A stretch of 34,765 nt of DNA, taken from the NCBI RefSeq assembly GCF_016461825.1, contig NZ_JAEMNU010000080.1:8832-43596 (forward strand), written 5' to 3'. Of this stretch, positions 1 to 6,144 are shown one piece after another. The notes under the pieces were generated by a model, which ran no database searches, had not been told where the DNA came from, and saw only the letters and a program-made list of their open reading frames with translations. Every line of letters starts with the position of its first letter. The first letter of the stretch is position 1. The DNA comes from Rugamonas violacea. Its GTDB lineage: Bacteria; Pseudomonadota; Gammaproteobacteria; Burkholderiales; Burkholderiaceae_D. A program made the position numbers and the translations under genes.

Positions 1-71
1 CCCCCCCCGGCTCTACGCCGCTGGGGTTTGCCAGCATCGCCGGCGCCATGATTGCGGCGCCGGCTGCGGCC

Positions 72-1133
72 TCAGGCGGCCGCCAGCGCCGGGTAGTCGG
101 TGTAGCCTTCCGCCGTGGCGTGGTAGAAGGTTTCCGCTTTCCAAGCGTTGAGCGGGGCGTCGAGTTGCAGGCGGCGCGGCAGGTCGGGGTTGGCGATGAA
201 GGCCTTGCCGAAGGCCACCGCGTCGGCCGTGCCGGCGGCCAGCACCTGCTCGGCCTTGGCCTTGTCCATGCTCTCGTTGGCGATGTAGACGCCGCCGAAC
301 TCGCGTTTCAGCAACGGTCCCAGGCTGTCCTCGCCGATCGCCTCGCGGACGCAGATGAAGGCGATCTTGCGCTTGCCCAGCTCGCGTGCCACGTAGCCGA
401 AGGTGGCCAGCGGGGTCGAATCGCCCATGTCGTGGGCGTCGCGGCGCGGCGCCAGGTGCATGCCGACGCGCTCGGCGCCCCACACGGCGATGCAGGCGTC
501 GGTGACTTCGAGCAGCAGGCGGGCGCGGTTCTCGATCGAACCGCCGTAGTTGTCGCTGCGCTGGTTGCTGCTGTCCTGCAGGAACTGGTCGAGCAGGTAG
601 CCGTTGGCGCCGTGGATCTCGACGCCGTCGAAGCCGGCCAGCTTGGCGTTCTCCGCGCCTTTCTTGTAGGCGGCCACCACGCCGGCCAGTTCGGCCGTGT
701 CGAGGGCGCGCGGCAGCGGGTAGTCGCGCTGCGGACGCAGCAGGCTGACATGGCCCTTGGCGGCGATGGCGCTGGGCGCCACCGGCGCCTGGCCGTCGAG
801 GAAGTCCGGGTCGGAGATGCGGCCGACGTGCCACAACTGGGCGAAGATGCGGCCGCCGGCGGCGTGCACCGCCCCGGTCACCAGCTTCCAGCCGGCCACC
901 TGCTCGTCCGACCACAGGCCCGGCGTGTCGGCGTAACCGACGCCCTGCGGCGTGACGGCGGTCGCCTCGCTGAGGATCAGGCCGGCGCTGGCGCGTTGCA
1001 CATAATATTCGGCCATCAGCGCGTTCGGCACGCGGCCGCCGCCGACGGCGCGGGCGCGCGTCAGCGGCGCCATGATGATGCGGTTTTTCAGCGTGAGGTT
1101 GCCGATGGTGAGCGGATCAAACAGAGTTGCCAT
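72..1133 (-). CDS. Old Yellow Enzyme family alkene reductase (NemA-like)
   Basis: A 353-residue FMN-dependent ene-reductase of the OYE/N-ethylmaleimide reductase type, which reduces activated C=C bonds of enals, enones, maleimides or nitro compounds with NAD(P)H in the cytoplasm. Seen: the N-terminal FDPLTIGNLTLKNRIIMAPL barrel start, the substrate/flavin pair H174 and N177 in EIHGANGYLLDQFL, then the NQRSDNYGGSIENR signature, and full family length. It lies 55 bp downstream of an ArsR-type regulator on the same strand and is probably cotranscribed with it. The start is preceded on the minus strand by an AGGAAAC Shine-Dalgarno-like stretch. Physiological substrate cannot be read from sequence; the context suggests detoxification of electrophiles. 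Confidence 0.93.
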   Translation of the reverse strand: MATLFDPLTIGNLTLKNRIIMAPLTRARAVGGGRVPNALMAEYYVQRASAGLILSEATAVTPQGVGYADTPGLWSDEQVAGWKLVTGAVHAAGGRIFAQLWHVGRISDPDFLDGQAPVAPSAIAAKGHVSLLRPQRDYPLPRALDTAELAGVVAAYKKGAENAKLAGFDGVEIHGANGYLLDQFLQDSSNQRSDNYGGSIENRARLLLEVTDACIAVWGAERVGMHLAPRRDAHDMGDSTPLATFGYVARELGKRKIAFICVREAIGEDSLGPLLKREFGGVYIANESMDKAKAEQVLAAGTADAVAFGKAFIANPDLPRRLQLDAPLNAWKAETFYHATAEGYTDYPALAAA

Positions 1134-1188
1134 GATAGTTTCCTGTAAAAAAATACCCCGGTCGTGCCGGTGGCGGGCCCGAATGCGG

Positions 1189-1485
1189 CTAGAGGCCCTG
1201 GTTCATGTGGTCGATGAAGGCCTGGATGGTTTCTTCGTTGCGGCTGAAGAAGGCCCATTGGCCGACGCGTTTGGAACTGATCAGTCCGGCCTTCTGCAAG
1301 GTCGCCAGGTGGGCCGACACGGTCGATTGCGACAAGCCGCAACGACGGTCGATCAGCCCGGCGCACACGCCCAGATTGAGGCCGTGCTCCTGGTCGGAGA
1401 AGTACTGCTCCGGTTGCTTGAGCCAGGCCAGGATCTGGCGCCGCATGGGATTGGCCAGCGCCTTGTGAATTGCATCGATATCCAT
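1189..1485 (-). CDS. ArsR-family winged-helix regulator of the adjacent reductase
   Basis: A 98-residue helix-turn-helix protein of the ArsR/SmtB fold. The recognition helix is CGLSQSTVSAHLATLQKAGL (residues 49-68), followed by the wing (SKRVGQWAFFSRN). It has C41 and C49 just before the recognition helix. By inference these could be a thiol sensor for electrophiles; I see no classical arsenic CxC box or metal-site pattern. The start chosen is the ATG at 1485 (MDIDAIHKALANP), which fits the family. The longer reading upstream runs through AT-rich promoter DNA containing two dyads. It is first in an apparent operon with the OYE reductase and probably autoregulates the pair. Confidence 0.85.
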   Translation of the reverse strand: MDIDAIHKALANPMRRQILAWLKQPEQYFSDQEHGLNLGVCAGLIDRRCGLSQSTVSAHLATLQKAGLISSKRVGQWAFFSRNEETIQAFIDHMNQGL

Positions 1486-1511
1486 CGGAAGTCCATTGTT
1501 TCGCTTCTGCA

Positions 1512-1561
1512 CGATATATGTATCGGGTTTCGGCAATTTCAATATCGCTATACTACGATAT
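1512..1561 (-). promoter_or_regulatory. Twin dyad operator/promoter of the ArsR-OYE operon
   Basis: Two inverted repeats built from the same half-site lie upstream of the ArsR gene. One is CGATA-TATG-TATCG at 1512-1525; the other is ATATCG-ctatacta-CGATAT at 1542-1561. On the minus strand a possible -35 (TTGAAA, 1542 to 1537) lies between them, with an AT-rich -10 region inside the first dyad. Half-site sharing between two dyads around the promoter is what autoregulated ArsR proteins usually show. The binding protein is inferred from adjacency. Confidence 0.55.
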
Positions 1562-1690
1562 AAATAAAATTCCTGCTGGCGGCCGCGCAAAACGGCGGCC
1601 CGGCGGCAGGGCGGGGGGTCTTACAGGAAGCGCATTATCGCCTACCCGGCGACCGCGCGGGCGCCGTTCCCAGCGAGAAAGTTGCACGGC

Positions 1691-1699
1691 TGGTATCAT
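1691..1699 (+). promoter_or_regulatory. Extended -10 promoter for gdx
   Basis: TGGTATCAT is an extended -10 (TGn plus TATCAT) in otherwise GC-rich sequence. It places transcription start about 10 bases before the first riboswitch hairpin at 1718. No good -35 hexamer is present, as is common with extended -10 promoters. Confidence 0.4.
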
Positions 1700-1717
1700 G
1701 CTGGCTCTTTTGCCCGC

Positions 1718-1776
1718 GCGGGGACGACCCCGCCGCGATTGCGGGCCAGGCGGGGACGACCCGGCCGTCACGGGAG
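1718..1776 (+). promoter_or_regulatory. Guanidine-II (mini-ykkC) riboswitch
   Basis: Two hairpins each carry an ACGA loop closed by G-C pairs. The first is GCGGGG-ACGA-CCCCGC at 1718-1733, six perfect pairs. The second is at 1749-1766 (stem with one G.G mismatch, loop ACGA at 1756-1759). They are separated by 15 bases and followed directly by a GGGAG Shine-Dalgarno (1772-1776) and the gdx ATG at 1783. Paired stems with ACGR loops upstream of an SMR exporter define the mini-ykkC/guanidine-II class. Guanidinium binding to the kissing loops frees the ribosome site. Architecture and gene context agree fully. Confidence 0.9.
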
Positions 1777-1782
1777 AAACGT

Positions 1783-2100
1783 ATGACATGGTTTATTTTG
1801 GTATTGGCCGGCTTGTTGGAAGTGGGCTGGGCCGTCGGCCTCAAATACACCGAGGGCTTCACCCGCCCGCTGCCCACCGCGCTGACCTTGGCGGCGATGG
1901 CCGGCAGCGTCGGCCTGCTGGGCCTGGCGCTGCGCCACTTGCCGCTGGGCACCGCCTACGCGATCTGGACCGGCATCGGCACCATCGGCACCGTCATCTT
2001 CGGCATCATGGTGCTGGGTGAACCGGCCAACCTGGTGCGCATCTTGTGCATCACCATGATCGCCGGCGGCATCGTCGGCCTGAAGCTGGCCACCGCCTGA
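1783..2100 (+). CDS. gdx: Guanidinium exporter Gdx (SugE-type SMR transporter)
   Basis: A 105-residue, four-helix small multidrug resistance protein that works as an antiparallel dimer in the inner membrane, exchanging guanidinium for protons. Seen: the essential membrane glutamate E13 in [18 protein letters not shown], the Gdx-subtype GFTR after helix 1, and the [17 protein letters not shown] segment of helix 3. This matches E. coli SugE/Gdx closely and the standard length of about 105 residues. The Gdx subtype rather than the polyspecific EmrE/Qac subtype is supported by these motifs and by the guanidine-II riboswitch ending 6 bases before the ATG. Monocistronic; it converges on the binding-protein gene across a dispersed palindromic repeat. 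Confidence 0.95.
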   Translation: MTWFILVLAGLLEVGWAVGLKYTEGFTRPLPTALTLAAMAGSVGLLGLALRHLPLGTAYAIWTGIGTIGTVIFGIMVLGEPANLVRILCITMIAGGIVGLKLATA

Positions 2101-2145
2101 GTCCTGGCGGCGGCGCCCCGGCGCGGCCGCCTTGCTTGAGCCCGG

Positions 2146-2273
2146 TTAAAGGCACCTCTAAAAACCGTCATTCCCGCGCAGGCGGGAATCCATACCCCGC
2201 ATGTCCATTGACTCAGCATGGATTCCCGCCTACGCGGGAACGACGAATTCAGGGTTGTTCGATGTGCCCTTAA
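2146..2273. repeat. Dispersed palindromic repeat, copy 1
   Basis: An imperfect long inverted repeat between two convergent genes. The outer ends are TTAAAGGCAC (2146-2155) and GTGCCCTTAA (2264-2273). Inside are ATTCCCGCGCAGGCGGGAAT and its partner ATTCCCGCCTACGCGGGAA, themselves short hairpins. A second copy lies at 27042-27175. The ATTCCCGC-GCGGGAAT core resembles the common dispersed intergenic repeats of proteobacteria. It may act as a bidirectional terminator for gdx and the gene at 2277. Confidence 0.8.
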
Positions 2274-2276
2274 CGG

Positions 2277-3047
2277 CTAACGTTGCTTGACCCAGTGCTC
2301 GTAGATGCGCGCCAGCTCGCCGCTGGCCTGGAGCTTGCCCAGGGCCAGCTCGACCTGGCGGCGGGCGGCCGGATCGGTCTGCTTGCTGATCCAGAAGTAG
2401 ATCGGCTCCTCTTTCAGCACCGCCGGCAGGATGCGCACCTGGTCGCGCAGTCCCTGCTGGCGCACGATCCAGCTCAGCGTCACCTCGTTCATGTAGAAAA
2501 AACGGCCGTGGCCGGCGACGATCTTCTTCAGGTTGACCAGGTTGTCGCCGGTGCTGTCGTCGACCTCCAGGCCCAGCGCGCGCAGCTGCACCGAGTAGCC
2601 GGCGCCGCGCGAGGTGGTGATGATCGGTTTGAGCTTGAGCAGGTCGTCGAAGTTGTTGACCTCGGCCTTGTCGCCGGCGGCGGCGGCCAGCTTGTGGCGG
2701 ATCATGTACAGCGGCTTGCCGACCGGGTTGGCGATGCGGCGCCGCTTGGCCGTGTCCATCAGCGCGCAGGCGCAGTCCACCTCGCCCGATTCCAGACTTC
2801 TTTCGATCACCGGCACCGAGCGGTAGTCGTCCTGCCCGCTGAAGCGCAATTGCGGCGCCAGCCTTTCGATCGCCGCCAGGATGTCGGGGCAGATGCCGCT
2901 GGCGCGGCCGTGGCGCGTCATCCACTTCGGCGGCAGGCTTTCCTGCGCCATCACGCGCAAGGCCGTCACCGGCTCGGCGGCGGCGCCGGCCGCCGGCGCC
3001 ATGCCGGCGCCGAGCACGGCGAGTAGCAGCATCACAGGCTTGTTCAT
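2277..3047 (-). CDS. Periplasmic family-3 solute-binding protein (orphan)
   Basis: A 256-residue protein with a signal peptide (about residues 1-23, Ala-rich cleavage region) followed by a bilobed SBP_bac_3/PBPe fold: ICPDILAAIERL, then VDCACALMDTAKRR, and the C-terminal AREIYEHW-type ending (ARIYEHWVKQR). The start at 3047 is chosen because GGAG sits 7 bases upstream; the in-frame ATG at 3062 has no such site. No ABC permease or ATPase gene is adjacent, so transport partner and ligand are unknown. Such orphan PBPe proteins are frequent in Oxalobacteraceae. C58-type and CxC cysteines suggest a possible disulfide in the periplasm. Confidence 0.8.
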   Translation of the reverse strand: MNKPVMLLLAVLGAGMAPAAGAAAEPVTALRVMAQESLPPKWMTRHGRASGICPDILAAIERLAPQLRFSGQDDYRSVPVIERSLESGEVDCACALMDTAKRRRIANPVGKPLYMIRHKLAAAAGDKAEVNNFDDLLKLKPIITTSRGAGYSVQLRALGLEVDDSTGDNLVNLKKIVAGHGRFFYMNEVTLSWIVRQQGLRDQVRILPAVLKEEPIYFWISKQTDPAARRQVELALGKLQASGELARIYEHWVKQR

Positions 3048-3106
3048 CGTTGTCTCCTGCAATTGATTCTATCGGGATAGACCATGCGGCGCCAGTGGCC
3101 GGCGCA

Positions 3107-4066
3107 TCAGAAGTCCGGATTGGCGCGCGCCAGGTAGAACCATTCGCTGTTGGCCTTGGCGGCCGTGTCGGGGAACAGGATCAGGCCGTCGAACTCGGCC
3201 AGCACCGCCGTGCCGTCGGCGCGGCGGCCGATCTCCTCGCCCTGGCGCAGGCGGTCGAAACTCGACCAGACGCGGCTGAATTGGTCGTCGGCGTGTTGCT
3301 TATCGTGCACAACGACCATGCTCAGCGCCTCCATTTGCGCCGGCTCGACCGGCGCCGGCGCCGCTTCGTCGACCAGGCCGAGGAAGGCCAGGGTGTTGCG
3401 GATGGCGCGGTAGGCCACCTCGGGCGCCCGCGGATCGGCGTGCTGGCCGCACTCCAGCGTCAGCGCGTAGCCGCCGGTCGAGCGCATGTATTCGGTGGTG
3501 CCGACGCCGTAGCGCAGCACGGTTTCCAGTTGGCTGTCGTCGCGCAGGCGGCGTTGCACGCCTTGGCCGTAGGTGGCCAGCCAGCCGTCGACGAAGCGGC
3601 GCACGCCGAGCCGGCGCGCCAGCGCGCGCTCCTGCGCCTCGTGGCGGAAGGCTTGCAGCGGGCCGGCGTTGTTGCGCGGGCCGACCATGACGAAGGGTTC
3701 GCTGGCGGCGTTGAAGGAGTGCAGGTCGAGCAACACGTCGTGCTGCGCCAGCAGCGGACACAGCCAGTTGGCGACGCGGTCCTCGAAGTCCTGCGGCGCG
3801 GCGTTGGGGAACAGGTTGCGGTTCAGGTTGCGCTCGCCGCCCCGTTCGCCCTTGGCGTAGGCCAGCGGATTGGCCACCGGCACGAAGGTGACGCTGCCGG
3901 CGGCGAGGTGCAGCGCGCCGGAGTCCAGCTCGGCCATGACGCGGGCGATGCCCTGGCTGCCGCAAGTCTCGTTGCCGTGCACGGCGCCGAGGATGATCAG
4001 GCGCGGGCCCGCGCCCAGCCCGCTGTAGTTGACGGATTTGAATTGCAGTCGATGCGGCTCGTTCAT
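3107..4066 (-). CDS. Succinylglutamate desuccinylase/aspartoacylase-family metallohydrolase
   Basis: A 319-residue zinc-dependent amidohydrolase of the M14-like AstE/AspA family, which releases acyl groups from N-acyl amino acids. Seen: zinc ligands H30 and E33 in GAVHGNETCG and H116 in DLHSF, substrate-binding R83 in NRNLFP, and a probable catalytic glutamate E205 in LTLECGQHAD. The start at 4066 is supported by AAGGA 6 bases upstream; an upstream extension would run into the intergenic region shared with the divergent acyltransferase. No ast operon genes are nearby, so an arginine-succinyltransferase role is not supported. The N-acyl substrate is unknown. Confidence 0.85.
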   Translation of the reverse strand: MNEPHRLQFKSVNYSGLGAGPRLIILGAVHGNETCGSQGIARVMAELDSGALHLAAGSVTFVPVANPLAYAKGERGGERNLNRNLFPNAAPQDFEDRVANWLCPLLAQHDVLLDLHSFNAASEPFVMVGPRNNAGPLQAFRHEAQERALARRLGVRRFVDGWLATYGQGVQRRLRDDSQLETVLRYGVGTTEYMRSTGGYALTLECGQHADPRAPEVAYRAIRNTLAFLGLVDEAAPAPVEPAQMEALSMVVVHDKQHADDQFSRVWSSFDRLRQGEEIGRRADGTAVLAEFDGLILFPDTAAKANSEWFYLARANPDF

Positions 4067-4170
4067 GGCTGTCCTTGGCTGGGGTGGCGCCGCGATCTGA
4101 CCGCGCGGCAACGTTGGCCGATATTTTAGCGGTAGCGCCGCCGCCGTGCCGGCGAAACTGGCGGCGCCGG

Positions 4171-4192
4171 GGCGAATCTGGCATGATTCGCC
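4171..4192. promoter_or_regulatory. Perfect 8-bp dyad between divergent genes
   Basis: GGCGAATC-tggcat-GATTCGCC is a perfect inverted repeat in the 175-bp gap between the divergent deacylase and acyltransferase genes. It lies about 50 bp before the acyltransferase ATG, and a run of six T lies 11 bases after it on the plus strand. It could be an operator or a weak terminator; nothing decides between them. Confidence 0.35.
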
Positions 4193-4241
4193 GCCCGCGT
4201 TGTTTTTTACTTCACACCACCGATCCATTTTCCATTCCGCC

Positions 4242-5438
4242 ATGAACATTTCGACTGCCACCGCCCGCATCCACGGTCTCGACACACTACGCGCCCTGGC
4301 CATCGTGCTGGTGTTCATGAGCCACTACGCCAGCTTCGTCAGCGGCGAGCCGACCTTCGGTTTCCTCGGCGAGGTCGGCTGGAGCGGCGTCGACCTGTTC
4401 TTCGCCCTCAGCGGTTACCTGATCGGCAACCAGATCCTGGCGGCGTTGCGCGGGCCGGAGAGGCTGTCGCTGGGCCGCTTCTACGCCCGCCGCCTGCTGC
4501 GCACCTTGCCCAATTTCTATGTCGTGCTGGCGCTGTACGCCTGCTGGCCGTACTTCCGCGGCGCCAGCGTCATGCCCGAGCTGTGGCGCTTCCTGAGCTT
4601 CACCCAGAATCTCGGCCTGAATCCGGGCACCGCCTTCTCGCACGCCTGGTCGCTCTGCGTCGAGGAGCAGTTCTACATGCTGCTGCCGGCCTTGGCCCTG
4701 TTGATCGCCGCCCGCCGCCGCGCCTTGCCGCTGGCCTGGCTGCTGGTGTTCGGCAGCTTGCTGGCCGGCATGTTGATCCGCAGCTATGTTTGGCACAACT
4801 ATATCGACGGCAACGAGCGCGACATCTACCGCTACTACAACCTGGTCTACTACTCGACCCTGTGCCGCTTCGACGAACTGGTGGCCGGCGTGGCGCTGGC
4901 GCTGGTCAAGAACCACCATGCGGCCCTGTGGCAACGCCTCACCGCCTACGGCAACTGGATGCTGGCGGCCGGCGCCGCGCTGCTCGGCCTGGCCTGGTAT
5001 TTGTTTCTGCTGGACCGCTACGGCTATGCCGCGACGGTGTTCGGCTACCCGCTGCTGGCCGTGGCCATTTCGCTGTTGCTGCTGGCGGCGCTCAGCCCCG
5101 GCGCCTTGTTGCATCGCTTGCGCGTGCCGGGCGCCGCCGCGCTGGCCCTGTGGTCGTACGCCATCTATCTGAGCCACAAGCAGTTGTGCGTGTTGTTGGG
5201 CAAGGTGCTGGCGGCGCAGGGCCTGGCGCCGACCGGCTGGCCGGCCGTGTCGCTGTTGTCGCTGGCCAGCGTGGCCGCCGGCTGGCTGCTGTACAGCCTC
5301 GTCGAGAGGCCCTTCATGGTGCTGCGGCAGCGCTGGGTGCCGCACCATTTCGTCCGCGAGCAGGGCGACGGCAGTCGGCCGGCACGGCGGGGCTGGTCGT
5401 CGCTGTGGTCGTCGCCATCGTCGCCATCGTCGCGCTGA
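4242..5438 (+). CDS. Acyltransferase 3 family integral membrane protein
   Basis: A 398-residue, about ten-helix membrane O-acyltransferase of the OafA/YrhL (Acyl_transf_3) family, which transfers acetyl or other acyl groups to surface sugars. Seen: the opening HGLDTLRALAIVLVFMSHYA with the conserved His (H28), RRLLRTLP, and the diagnostic WSLCVEEQFYMLLP loop. No SGNH domain is fused. The start at 4242 fits the family though no Shine-Dalgarno is visible. The C-terminus is odd: after VERPFMVLRQRW the frame ends in a Ser-rich tail. The +2 frame over the same bases encodes a Leu/Val/Ala-rich helix followed by an RRRR cluster, so a frameshift near 5340-5400 is possible. Confidence 0.88.
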   Translation: MNISTATARIHGLDTLRALAIVLVFMSHYASFVSGEPTFGFLGEVGWSGVDLFFALSGYLIGNQILAALRGPERLSLGRFYARRLLRTLPNFYVVLALYACWPYFRGASVMPELWRFLSFTQNLGLNPGTAFSHAWSLCVEEQFYMLLPALALLIAARRRALPLAWLLVFGSLLAGMLIRSYVWHNYIDGNERDIYRYYNLVYYSTLCRFDELVAGVALALVKNHHAALWQRLTAYGNWMLAAGAALLGLAWYLFLLDRYGYAATVFGYPLLAVAISLLLLAALSPGALLHRLRVPGAAALALWSYAIYLSHKQLCVLLGKVLAAQGLAPTGWPAVSLLSLASVAAGWLLYSLVERPFMVLRQRWVPHHFVREQGDGSRPARRGWSSLWSSPSSPSSR

Positions 5439-5502
5439 GGCGACGCCGGCCGCGCGTGGCGCGCGACGGGGCCGCCGCTGCCGCCGCCGCCGCTGCGCCG
5501 GC

Positions 5503-5973
5503 CTAGCGCTGCATCTCGATCACGTCGAACGGCGACTGCATGGTGTTGAGGAAGGCCATCAGGCTACGGGCCCGCTCGGCGCCGTCCTGCTGGCGGCTGG
5601 CGGCGATCTCGGCGCGCAGGCCGGGCAGCACCTCGACCACGTGCGGGCTGTCGTCGTAGGCGGCGATCAGCAGCGCGGCCAACTCGCTGGCGCGGCCCCG
5701 GTTGTTGCGCATGCGCTCTTCGAGGATGGCGAACAGGGCGCGCTGCATGCGCGGCGTCGGGTTGCTGATGTAGCCGAACACCAGCGGCGTGTTGGCGATC
5801 GCCTCGCACAGCAGTTGCTCCATCCGCTCCGGCTTGACGTCGGAGGCGATGTCGAAATAGGCGCCGTTCCAGCGCGTGCGCTCGTACGGGTGGCCGGGCG
5901 GGAAGGAGTCGGCCGTGTCGAAGCCGCAAATGCGGCTCAGGTACTTGAGCCAGGCGATGAAGGTGGAAGTCAT
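5503..5973 (-). CDS. Unrecognised small soluble protein
   Basis: A 156-residue protein that I do not recognise. It starts MTSTFIAWLKYLSRICGF and appears helical and soluble, with Arg/Glu-rich segments (ILEERMRNNRGR, GLRAEIAASRQQ). It has no signal peptide, membrane helix or catalytic motif that I can identify. The start at 5973 is a choice: an ATG further upstream in frame would add 52 residues, reaching into the promoter region of the divergent acylase. It converges with the acyltransferase gene with a 64-bp gap. Codon use matches its neighbours, so it is likely real. Confidence 0.6.
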   Translation of the reverse strand: MTSTFIAWLKYLSRICGFDTADSFPPGHPYERTRWNGAYFDIASDVKPERMEQLLCEAIANTPLVFGYISNPTPRMQRALFAILEERMRNNRGRASELAALLIAAYDDSPHVVEVLPGLRAEIAASRQQDGAERARSLMAFLNTMQSPFDVIEMQR

Positions 5974-6066
5974 GCGCCATTTTATCCGCAGATCGGTCCG
6001 GCCGCGGCGCCGGATGAGGCCCAAGGTGGCTTGCCATGCGCCAATTTGTTGCATTAGATGATGCTT

Positions 6067-6102
6067 TTCATATAGTTGTTGATATTGAATGCAATATTTG
6101 CA
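6067..6102 (+). promoter_or_regulatory. Possible promoter and palindrome upstream of the acylase
   Basis: A low-GC patch holds TTCATA (6067-6072), 17 bases, then TGCAAT (6090-6095), a plausible weak sigma-70 promoter. TGCAA-tat-TTGCA (6090-6102) is a perfect 13-bp palindrome covering the -10. Regulator unknown. Confidence 0.35.
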
Positions 6103-6144
6103 ACCATGCTGGTTTTGTTTTCTCCTCACACAAGCGAGCCAGCC

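Noticed and set aside
1..71. Possible gene end or start at the left edge
   Set aside because: A short ATG frame exists on the minus strand from 48, but too little sequence is present to support any gene.
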